Made by a program: the position numbers and the translations under genes. DNA of 64,000 nucleotides. Origin: Vesta saturnalis (lineage: Eukaryota > Arthropoda > Insecta > Coleoptera > Lampyridae). The notes under the pieces were generated by a model. It saw only the letters and a list, made by a program, of their open reading frames with translations, was not told the origin of the DNA and made no database searches. The stretch is from contig JARFJB010000102.1 in the NCBI GenBank assembly GCA_036346205.1, forward strand, positions 1,046,501 to 1,110,500, given 5' to 3'. Positions 21,526 through 32,031 of this stretch are shown here, piece after piece. The number at the start of each line of letters is the position of its first letter. Position 1 is the stretch's first letter.

Positions 21526-23282
21526 ACACTGTGTCTCTTGAATTTCTGGACATAGGGAATTCCCATGTTAAAATAAACTATTGTAAATATTGCCTCCCCT
21601 AATTATTTTACAGTAAAATGTCGAATGTAAAACTTCTTAAGGAAAAAAGGCTGCTTCTTATGTTAAAATTGCATTTACATTTGGTTCATCCATTTTCGAG
21701 AAAATTAGGAAAAACTTAAGGGCTTTTTCGTAACCGGTAACGTTAATAAGCCATGTAAGTGTCAGAATAAATACAATAAGGAGCACAAATAAAATAAGTC
21801 TGTTATAAACAAGAAGATGATATTCTAAATAAACAAATTAATTATGAAAATTGGAAAATAAATAACAAAAAATTCATTTCTACTATTTGATCAAGTGTTA
21901 AAATAGATCTCCGTTCGCAGCTAAACAATATCCAAGTCGATCATAGAACTCTCGCCGAACGTTTGCGAGCATGTACTGGGAGACTTCGTGGCTGTTTGCT
22001 AAGATTGTTTCTTTTAAGTCGATCAGACTGTTAAACGAGTTTTCACTGTTGTATAATTTGTTTTTTAAATAACCCCAGAGGAAAAAGTAACAGGGAGCCA
22101 AATCAGGGGAGCGTGCTGGCCAGTTTATGGTACCACCTCGACCTATCCAACAGCCGGGAAACGTGAAGTCTAGAAACTCACGTACGATTACACTATTGTG
22201 TGCTGGTACCAAATGTCTTCCTCCAGGTTCAAGTCTAACAGCGCTGGGCCAATTTCTTCTTGAAGCAGCTGAAGATAACGCTCTCCAGTCAACGTACCAT
22301 CAATAAAGAAAGGACCTATCAATCTATAGCCCAGTATGCCAATCCATACATTAATTGTGTTGCGATATTGACTTCTACTCTTTATTGATAAATGCAAATT
22401 TTCAGTATTCCAGTAACGAAAATTTTGGCGGTTATGAATACCATGAGTTGAAAAAGAACATTCGTCGGTGAATAAAATACGACTTAGAAAGTTTCTATCC
22501 ATGTTTGATAACTCTACTAATCTTTCGCAGAACTCCATTCTCATGAGTTTATCCTGCTGCAAGCTATACTTGAAAGACTTGAACACTGGAGTTTGTCGCT
22601 TCAAAATTCGATGGACGTACTGTGAGATATTCCTAAACTGCACCCAATTTATCTCACACTTTTATTCTTATCTTCAACAACATTAAGTAACACATCCAAA
22701 TCTCTGTCATTTTACCCCAGAGGTTTAATATCTTGACAATTACATGGCTTATTAACGTTAGCGGTAGATTTGAATAAGTTGATAATTTTTGAAATTGTTT
22801 CTGCACTTGGAATTTGCCGGTTTTGATAACTAGCCGAGTACAAATCTCTGATATTTCTAAGTGAATTGCCAGAGTAATGCCATTCAATAAATTTTACTTT
22901 TTCTTCAATGGTGTAATAATTCATTTTTATAAACAAATTTTTCTTTAAAAAGTAATAATCTGTCCCAAATAAAGTTTTAATGATGAATGAATTGTTTTTG
23001 AACAATGAATGATTTACAATGACAATTAATAATTATTCTTAGTATTGTCTGTCTAAAGCAAAGCAACCTTGACCAGTTACGAAAAAGCCCTTAGTTTTTC
23101 CTAAATTTCTCGAAAACGGATGAACCAAATGTAAATGCAATTGTAACATAAGAAGCAGCCTTTTTTCCTTAAGACGTTTTGCATTGACATTTTACTGTAA
23201 AATAATTAGGGGAGCCAATATTTACAATAGTTTATTTTAACATGGGAATTCCCTATGTCCAGAAATTCAAGAGACACAGTGT
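21526..23282 (-). mobile_element. mariner-like element with about 215-bp inverted repeats
   Basis: Terminal inverted repeats at 21,526-21,740 and 23,071-23,282 begin ACACTGTGTCTCTTGAATTT and are about 95% alike by eye. They flank a single transposase reading on the minus strand, with the whole element about 1.76 kb. TA follows the right end; the left flank does not show a clean TA. The high similarity of the two repeats suggests fairly recent activity, although the transposase is damaged. Confidence 0.85.
21898..23005 (-). pseudogene. DDE transposase of the IS630/Tc1/mariner group, broken
   Basis: The N-terminus (22,712-23,005) has a helix-turn-helix domain of the DUF4817 type (YTIEEKVKFIEWHYSG..SLRNIRDLYSAS). 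The core (22,188-22,643) contains the first catalytic Asp in ILFTDECSF (about residue 60 of that ORF). The C-terminal ORF (21,898-22,212) carries the third acidic residue in WPARSPDLAPCYFFLWGYLK. Such transposases cut and paste the element at TA sites (family knowledge). Two frame breaks are seen, near 22,650-22,720 and at about 22,200. The second coincides with the loss of the QQDG-type second catalytic Asp, so the enzyme should be inactive even apart from the frameshift. Confidence 0.88.
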
Positions 23283-23887
23283 ATGTATAATTGTATGGAA
23301 ATAAATTTTATATCTTTTATTGCAAAAAAAAATGTCTTCTATTTTTTGATTAAATGAAGAGTAGGTCCATCATAATGAAGAGAGTTGCTATTGATGAGAC
23401 TAAAAAAATGTAGCGTATAATATGGTGTCTGTAGGTTTTTATATATTGGCTAAGCTCTTCAAGGTTAAAATTTATTGGTATCATATTACAATTCATACAA
23501 ATCAATCTTCAAGGTTAAAGTTTATTGACAAGGTATTGAGAAGGTATCATATTACAGTTCTTATGTTAGGCTCTTCAAGGTTCTTAGAAATAGCAAAATA
23601 AGCATTCTTAACCAATGACACATGTAACTGGCTTTGTGCATGCTCGGTATTGCTCGGGTATCCTCGTGGAGTCTACCCCTCTATATCAGTTGACATTTTA
23701 TAATCACATATAATTCGCTTCGACATCATGTTTTTCTAAAAAGTAAATATGTGTAATCACTGTTTTTGCACAGTAAAATCGCTTACGTATTTACTATTGT
23801 AATAGTGTGTGTAAACCTAATCATAAAATCAGTTATATTTGTTTAAATGTAGCATGTAGAAATACTGCACGATTACATTAGTGCATA
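23283..23887. other. non-coding stretch with short direct repeats
   Basis: CTCTTCAAGGTTAAA..TTTATTG type segments recur at about 23,455, 23,503 and 23,572. No gene was recognised. It lies upstream of the 126-aa ORF at 26,379 once the intervening element is removed. Confidence 0.4.
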
Positions 23888-26337
23888 TACAGGGTGTCCC
23901 AACGATAGAGTAAAGTAAGTTTATGCTTAACTAGAATTATTTGTGTAAATATTGTATGGACCATGGGGTAGAGGTAAGAAGTGTGCATTTTTAAAATATT
24001 GGAAGTTATACAGGGTGTGCCAGAAAAGCAGGACGTGAAAAGTATGATTTTTTAAATAGAACACCCGTATTTGATTTTAGTTTTAATTCTACGTGTCCAT
24101 ACAAACATATTTTGTCATACAAAAGATTGGCTGAAAGTTTTAGTTCTTGAGATATTCGCGTTTAAAGATTATTATGGTCATTTTCGTGGGGTTGATGAAT
24201 GGGCAATTGTTCCGTTATTTTACAATAAAAAAATTGATATTTCGTGTGAAAAATGAGTGATATTATACTAACGTTTAGACCGAGTAGTATTTCTAATTTT
24301 CTTAACAGGGTGTTTGTTATAACCATTCAAATTTGAAAATTCTCAAATTAAAAAAAATCAGTTTTTTTTAATTGCACACCCTATATAATTTTATTTCATT
24401 TTATTGTGGATCGTGGTAGCCATGGAAAACAATTGCGACGAAATAAAACAAACCACCTAAGCGAGAATATTAACAGTTTTTATTAATGAGAAACAGTAAT
24501 TCAATAATTATTCAACATTGCGTCTTAGTAAATGCTCAAATAGACGGCCTTCTTGCTGAATACACATATTGAGCCTTTTCTCATGTTCTGTCTCACTTCG
24601 GATAACATAAGAGGGTCACTGTGCGACAAGCTTGCGAATTCTATTTTCATGTCCTCCCTTGTTGTAGGTTTAATAATATACACCCGATCTTTTATGTATC
24701 CCCATAGGAAAAAATCCAGTGGAGTTAAATCGCATGACCTGGGTGGCCATAATATAAAGCCATTACGTCCTATCAATTTCTCCGGGTATTGCTGGTTCAA
24801 GGATTCCTTACGTCCCGATAAAATGTGGAGGTGCACCATCCTGTTGCAACCACATATTTAGTCGTCCTTCTAAATTGATATCCTCAAGTAACACAGGCAA
24901 TTCTTCACGTAAGAAATGCAAATAGCTGCGGCCCGTTAATGGATCATCAAAAATAGGGACCGATAATTTGGTCATTAAGTATACCACACCACACATTTAG
25001 TGACCAATAATTTTGGTTTTGAACTTCTCGTAGCCAAAATGGATTATCAATGGCGTAATAGTGCATATTATGCCGATTTACAGCCCATTACTTTTAAACG
25101 TCGCCTCATCGGAAAACATTATGGAGCACAAAAGTTGTTATTTAATTGCAGCCGTTGATTAATGATATTGCAGAATTTAATTCGTCTTGCAAAATCCTCT
25201 TCTCGCAATTCTTGATGAAGCTCAATGTGATAGGGATGGTACTTATACTTCAGCGTTGTTCGATTCACGTTTGATTTGGAGGTATCACATATCGTCGCTA
25301 ATGTTCTAGAACTCACTTGGGGATTTTCTTGAATATTTAATAATATTTCAAGTTCTTTTCTTCATTAGCTGCCCTTTTATTAACAACTTTACGTTTGAAG
25401 TATTTAACACTACCGCTAGAATCAAATCTATCCATCAAATTTTCCAAGCCAACAGTAGTAGGTATTCGACGTTCAGGATATTTCATTTTTAGATTCGTTG
25501 TGCCAATAAAGGGTTTTTCAGCCTCGCCCAACACGTATATCATATCAATTAATTCATTTGTCGAATAATCCATAATTGATACAAGAATTGATAACAAGTT
25601 AAATGCGAAAACGACAAATTTAATATGTGTTTATTTTGACAAGTAGGAAACCTTTGTATCTTAGTAACGCAATTATTATTTTCCATGGCTACCAAGATCC
25701 ATGCAATGCAATGTTATCGAAAATAAAGTAGCTAGTGTGAAAAATCGAAATTACTCGAAAACTATCAAAGATAGATATAGGATATATTTGACAAAAATGA
25801 TAGATTTTTAATCCCGAATAAAATGAAATAAAAATATATAGGGTGTGCAATTAAAAAACTGATTTTTTTAATTTGAGAATTTTCAAATTTGAATGGTTAT
25901 AACAAACACCCTGTTGAGATAATTAGAAATACTACTCGGTCTAAACGTTAGTATAATATCACTCATTTTCACACGAAATATCAATTTTTTTTATTGTGAA
26001 ATAACGGAACAATTGCCCATTCATCAACCCCACGAAAATGACCATAATAATCTTTAAACGCGAATATCTCAAGAACTAAAAACTTTCAGTCAATCTTTTG
26101 TGTGACAAAATATGTTTGTATGGACACGTAGAATTAAAAACTAAAATCAAATACGGGGTGTTCTATTTAAAAAATTATACTTTTTCACGTCCTGCTTTTC
26201 TGGCACACCCTGTATAACTTCCAATATTTAAAAAAAATGCACACTTCTTACCTCTACCCCATGGTCCATACAATATTTACACAAATAATTCTAGTTAAGC
26301 ATAAACTTACTTTACTCTATCGTTGGGACACCCTGTA
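23888..26337 (-). mobile_element. mariner-like element with 540-650 bp inverted repeats
   Basis: The ends read TA-CAGGGTGTCCCAACG.. and ..CGTTGGGACACCCTG-TA, consistent with a TA target duplication. The inverted repeats extend from 23,888 to about 24,430 and from about 25,680 to 26,337. They contain further internal copies of a CAGGGTGT-like motif. A broken transposase lies between them on the minus strand. Total length is about 2.45 kb. Confidence 0.88.
24525..25597 (-). pseudogene. DDE transposase of the mariner-like group, several frameshifts
   Basis: Minus-strand pieces in order: N-terminal DUF4817-type helix-turn-helix (25,337-25,597; NELIDMIYVLGEAEKP, KYPERRIPTT), a linker with ASRTLA..-like and PYHIELHQELREEDF (25,119-25,316), the first catalytic Asp in FSDEATF (about 25,105, other frame), the second in LQQDGAPPHF (residue 53 of 24,808-24,996), and the third in WPPRSCDLTPLDFFLWGYIKD (24,525-24,839). 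All three acidic positions survive, but at least three frame breaks separate them. Confidence 0.88.
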
Positions 26338-26378
26338 CAACGCGCTAACCAAGACAACCAGACAAATATAGAAAAGTA

Positions 26379-26759
26379 ATGATTGTTATAATTGACGTGC
26401 AAGGATTCAAAACAGCACGAAATATATTTACACCTAAGGAACTAGCGATATATAATGGAGAACAAATTGCTCATGTATTCAAGTCTCCATTTTCATGGCA
26501 CACCTTGGATAGTGAATTTCAAAAACAAGGTAACTGGTTAATTCACAACCACCACTTTATCATGTGGGAATATGGATATACTTCTCCACATATATTCCCT
26601 CGTATACTTAGTGATTTCACATCAACAACAGATGAGGTGTACGTTAAAGGACGAGAGAAAGCTGATTATATTCAAAAAATTTTAAAACAACGTATTACGG
26701 TGTTTGAAGAACAACCTACTTTACCCAAACTTAATGAATGCTGTTTCTTCATACAATAA
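26379..26759 (+). CDS. 126-aa ORF of an insect ORFan family (VIIDVQGFK type)
   Basis: A complete 126-codon ORF starts 42 bp after the CAGGGTG element. The N-terminus VIIDVQGFK with a following PKELAIY, a central NWLIHNHHFIMWEYGY and a VKGREKADYI segment match a pattern I recall from uncharacterised insect proteins, often in repetitive or virus-like contexts. The first strand with an Asp is compatible with an RNase H/exonuclease-like fold, but that is speculation. After the stop, another frame (26,743-26,826) reads LHTINTCHCALAHVYHLYEKI, which looks like the expected His/Cys C-terminus. The gene therefore seems to have a frameshift at about 26,740 and a shortened product. No promoter is proven. 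Confidence 0.5.
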   Translation: MIVIIDVQGFKTARNIFTPKELAIYNGEQIAHVFKSPFSWHTLDSEFQKQGNWLIHNHHFIMWEYGYTSPHIFPRILSDFTSTTDEVYVKGREKADYIQKILKQRITVFEEQPTLPKLNECCFFIQ

Positions 26760-26826
26760 ACACTTGTCACTGCGCTTTGGCTCATGTATATCATTTATAT
26801 GAAAAAATTGTAATGAAATTCTAATA

Positions 26827-28411
26827 AATGAAGATTTATTAATTAACATCTACACACATATCTTATTCACATGTATTACCTCAACGCTTTTATGAGTATT
26901 TGAAAGAAGAACTGGATCATTTTTCCCAAATACAGATAGCTGTAATTCTTAGAAAAAAGAAAAAATATTGGGATTGTTGAGAGAGAGTGATGAAACTTAT
27001 CATCACTTTGTGTGGATGTCTTTTCATGTTTATTCATTATTTCAAAAACTTAAACATACCGTGCACTTTAGCACCAGGCGTGTATGCAGCTCATTTTACA
27101 CAAATGCTTATTCTTACATAACATTTATTTGATTGTACACTCATAATACATCAATATATATTTTTGGCCTCCTGAAACGTAAAATTGACATTACAATCTT
27201 GTGAACGTCAAGTGTAACTTTATTTTTACGCATACTGTTGTAAAAACATAGCTACAATGCGGTAAAATGGTCAGTAAATTGTAAGCTTTCAGAAACATAG
27301 CAAACACATTTGAAGTATGAAATAATAAAATATGTTTAAGGAAACTTTACTTTACAACCTTCCTGATGAAATACATGTCCAAAACAACGTTATTTTTACA
27401 TTTTTGGTTAAAATTGTAAGATCTTTCGATAACTTAAACAGTGATGATGATCATTGACAGGCTTGACAGGAGTTAGTAAAATTTGACATTTTAGCAATTT
27501 ATTAATGTTGGTTATGTTTAGCGATATCACCAGTTGTTGAATTTACAAGAAACTAATTTGAATAGTTTGTTAAGGACAGTTCATTTTTTGCGACATAATT
27601 ACGAGTGTGTTTTTTCTGTTTTATAAACAATACCTATACTAATAAAAAGTTTCAATTTATGTGGTTTAATAGAAATATACTTGTTTTATTAATTAAGATA
27701 AATTCAATTTTAGTATAACGAAAATTTGGAACGTTTATGCAGTGAGTTGACTGAAGCCAACAACAATTTGCAAATTGTTCGGCAGAACATTGTAAACACC
27801 GAAAATGTGAATAGTATAAACTTTGATACAGTCAGCTCAAAAACAGATACCTGTTTTTCCAGCAACAGGCAGAAACAGCTCAAAAGAGCTCCCCGTTTTC
27901 CTAAAACAGTTCAAAAACAGACCTAAAACCGGTACCCGTTTCTCAAAAACAGGTAGCCGTTTTCTAGAAGCGGTAACGGTTTCCCACAGAAAAGCTCAAC
28001 GGAGCAGTTTAAGTTCTAATTATCCAAAAAAAAAAAAATTACTACAGCTAAAAAAATGTGAGTGATAGTTCAATTTGCGCTAGAAAAGTGAAATGATCTA
28101 CCTTAAGGAAAAAATCGAAAACATCTGGAAGTCTGACTTACTCATGTACTCATGTATAAATTTTTACATCACAATTTTAAATGCATGTTGTGTTACAAAT
28201 TGATTTACTGTAAAATATCATGCATGTAAAGAAAGTGTGAAAATATAGTACAGTTAAAAGTGAAAAAAAGCTTGCGTTAAATAAAAGTCAAAACAGTTCC
28301 CAAAAAACATGTAAATCTGAAAACTTTACGACATGTATTTATGCAATACAAATGACACAATTGCATTCATACATTTGCAAATCCCGTTTCAAAATTTTAA
28401 TGTACATTGGT
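26827..28411. other. non-coding stretch
   Basis: No recognised gene. At 27,835-27,985 AACAG/CTGTTT-type short words recur (AAACAGNTACCNGTTT-like), giving small hairpins. The 66- and 80-aa ORFs there are low-complexity. Confidence 0.4.
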
Positions 28412-28874
28412 GACTAAGATAAATATAGAATGTTCGTATTCACACCTGCATACATTACTTTCAAAGCAAAATAACTGCGTTCATTATCCTACAATTCTTG
28501 AAGCAGTAATATTCACGCTCCATCGAAAATTGTAAATTTGGAGTCTTAATCAAACTAAATTAAAAACAAGTCATGTTTTAAGTGCTGTTTGTTGTTTCAA
28601 AATTGAATTGGTTAATTTAAGGACCATTTTGATACATCTACACATGAAATGGATAAATTGCAGGCATGTGTTTATTCTGAGCTTACGTAAGTACAAAAAG
28701 TTGTTTTAAGTGCTCTTTGTTCATTTTTTTATATTTTGATAAATTTATACATGAAATTGGTAAATTTCCACTTATAAAACACAAATGCGTTAAAAAATTT
28801 TTTTTGAGAATTAGGTGCAAATTTTAAAATTTCAGGAGTGCATTTTTTGTAGGACTTTATTTATCATACATTAA
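28412..28874 (+). repeat. left inverted repeat of the MULE-like element
   Basis: Outer end GACTAAGATAAATATA. It includes AAGTGCTGTTTGTTGTTTC and GAGCTTACGTAAGTACAAAAA, both found inverted on the right. Confidence 0.85.
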
Positions 28875-28876
28875 AG

Positions 28877-30699
28877 TATATTTACCGCACTGGCAAATTT
28901 ATCAAACGACCTGATAAAGCCCTCGGTGCCATCATGAAGTTTGTAAGGGATAAATTATTTGAGAGACTGATTGTAATCCATAAAGGTAAAATATGTACTA
29001 TATTGAAAAATTTGAGAAAAAGACACAAAGCCAGCGAAAGTCTTTAATTGGATCTGGGCACAGTGACTAAGAACGTGTGGAATGTAGTTTCTTCTTCCTT
29101 AAGCAATATTTATATGGTGCAAGAAGTTAAAACAAATTGTGAAAGTCAGCTTAAATGCATTGAATGTAACTCATGTTTTACATTTAGTAAATAAATATAG
29201 AAAAATGCATCCATCCCAAGAAGTAGAAGAAGAGAACATTAGATCAGAAGGTATGTAATGAATACATTAAGCGATCATTGATTATGATCTACGTTAAAAA
29301 TAATTGTTTATGTAAAAACTAAATAAAACATAGACTTTACTGGATTGACCCAAATATATTGCTAAGTGTTCACCAGAAACATGTCTGTTTAATGTTATGA
29401 GGCTGGCTATAGATTGAAGTTCGAGTGCTATAAGAACAATAATGTAACATAAAGACGCTGACTTAATATAATGTAATGTTTATTGAATACTCTGTAGCTA
29501 GCTGTCTTTTTTATGTTGTATTTGAGGCTGGTTGCTTAATTATTGTTATAATTATTATGTAGATACACTCATATTCCAATTCAAAATTCTTATTGTGCCT
29601 AGACTAAATGTGGCAACACTCACATAATAACCGGTAGAGGACACTCTGGACTTAAATGAAGAACAAAAAACTTAAATCTCAACCTAGTGGTGTTGGATAT
29701 TACCAATGAAATTATTACACTTATTAATTCTCATAGAATTCTTTTTTTATTTCTATGGAAAGGTGTTTGGCGTTTCTGTTACTGCACATTTATTACATAT
29801 ATACAGTCGAACTTCGATAATTTGAAACTAGACTGGCCACAAAAAAGTTAGAGCTATCCAGTTACATTCTTACACAACTCTTGAAGATCTGTTAACAACC
29901 ATTATTGTCTGAGTTATCAAAAACTGAAGTTAAGAAGTTCGACTGTATCAACATGTTTGTATTTTTAAGTTTGTGTTGCACGCTTAATAATTATTCAGGC
30001 CTGTGGTGTAGCATGTCCGTTAACAATTATGCATATACTTAAAATGGAGTTAACATAATCAAAATTACTTTATAACTTTATGACTTTACATATGATGTAA
30101 AAATTAGCATGATGTTGTGCTGTTGTGTTCAAAAAGAAAATATGTAGTCGATAATATGTTAAGCTCGAACTTTACGTATGTGTAATTTTTAATGTACATG
30201 CTACATCATAGGCTTGATTATGGTATAATTGTATTTATTTGTAAATACCAGCCTACTTATCTTAATGCCTTATTATTTTTTATTTTAGAATCAAATAATA
30301 ACTTAATTATTGAAACTCTTTTCAAATGTTGTGGAATCAAAAATAATTGTGAAAACAATAACTAAACCTCATCCGGCAGAATCAGTTTATAATCAAAAGG
30401 CTCAACTGATAGAAAAATTATACAATATTGTTGATGGTATTAATACTCAAGTTGAAGTTGAGGCGGTACATAAAACTTTAAGGTCATTGTGTCCAACATT
30501 AGCAGCCTTACAAAGTCATTCTTCACTTCCATCTACAAGTTTCATTCAAAATGATGTACTAACCAAAATCCCTCATAATAAAAACATAGACACTCAACGT
30601 AAATTTATAAGTAAGCGGCGAACTACAAAAACAAAAAAGTTGAAGAACGTTCACAAACTGAAACTGCTAAATTATTGTTTTGTACTTTTGTACTCTTAA
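28877..30699 (+). pseudogene. MULE-like transposase C-terminal relic with SWIM zinc finger
   Basis: Pieces in order. About 28,880-29,045 encode YRTGKFIKRPDKALGAIMKF and a basic stretch. About 29,050-29,200 encode NVWNVVSSSLSNIYMV followed by CIECNSC, the first cysteines of a SWIM finger. After a short gap comes an HLVNKYRKMHPS-like tail (29,190-29,260). At 30,310-30,699 a 129-aa ORF includes HPAESVYNQKAQLIEKLYNI and RKFISKRR. The catalytic domain is not visible. SWIM fingers sit at the C-terminus of many MULE transposases (family knowledge). The 30.3 kb ORF may be a separate exon or simply the tail after a 1-kb insertion. Confidence 0.55.
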
Positions 30700-32031
30700 T
30701 ATAAATTAATAATAAATATTCAGATTTCTTTGTCTTGTCATTTATTTAACTTGTTAATACTTAATTACAAAATAATTTGTTCATAACAAAACTTTTATTA
30801 CAAAATAATGACCCTAAAATGTAATTATATGCCACAAATTTGGAAAAGTAACTAATAGTAATTCATTACAAACTTAAAAAATGTTAAATACATGATTTAT
30901 ATATAGTCTGGTCCTTTCTGTGGGTTGTACCTGTTGTGCAATTTAAGACTCCTTTTTTTTGTAACATCAAGAACGGCACACAAATGTTCTTTACCTATAG
31001 ACGAATTTGAATACTTGAATGTACTTTACCAAAATATTGGTTTATGCATTTTCTCAAATTTGAATTATCGGAAAATTTCTTTAAAACACTTGGTCTGCAA
31101 ACAACTGTTTGGGCACAGTTCCTTGAATGTAAGTGGCTACAATATAAAAACAAAGCACAGCGACTTACACCTTAAAAATTATGGTCAATATGCATATTTA
31201 ACGTACCCCCATGTTTTCTTTTAACATGCGCCCTCAAGTTGGATATATTCAAGGATGACCTATTTTGAGTATTCTACATTGCATTTATCACATTTATTAT
31301 TCAACATAACTAGGTGCTTCAAACACAGAAACTTTGAACATTACAAGATGTTACAATTGACTGACAGCATATCTACAATACAAAACATCCCTAATGTAAA
31401 AGCTACCCCTAGTAGGTGATAGAAATATTTTTTAAGCAGATATGAAGAGCATAATAATAAAGTTTTAGCCCTGACAATTTGTATAAATTTATATTCACAT
31501 TTTAAAACTGTACAAAATCAATAAATTTTTAAGATAAATACTGATGTAAAACAAAATCCTTTATTTATTTCGGAAATATTTGTAATATGATGTTCATCTA
31601 AAAAATTCTAACGTTTTTTTTAGTAAAGAAAACCTTCCTTATAATTCGATATAAAACGTATTATTTTTAATATTTTCCAAATTAATTGAGTATCAATAGG
31701 AAATGTGATGCAATATAATAAATGTTTAATATATTTGTGAAGTATTTGTAACATGTTTTTTTTTCTAAAAAAAATTCTATCGATTTTTTTATGAAATAAA
31801 GTAATACTAACTCTCACAATATATCTTTGGACATTTTACATTCGTATATGCAATTACAACCCATTTTAAATGGATTGTACTCGCAATGAGTAAAAAGCTT
31901 GCCCATATAGTATTATCAGTATGATTTGTAATATTATACTTAACTTAAAATACAAGTATTGTTCGAGAATGGAATGTATAATTGCAATTATTGTTGTGTA
32001 AACGATAGACGTGTACTTGAACTATAAAATT
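30700..32031. other. AT-rich interior of the MULE-like element
   Basis: No convincing coding. 31,388-31,440 is an inverted copy of part of the 33.7-34.2 kb tandem repeat (CTATCACCTACTA block), showing that this repeat also sits inside the element. Confidence 0.5.
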
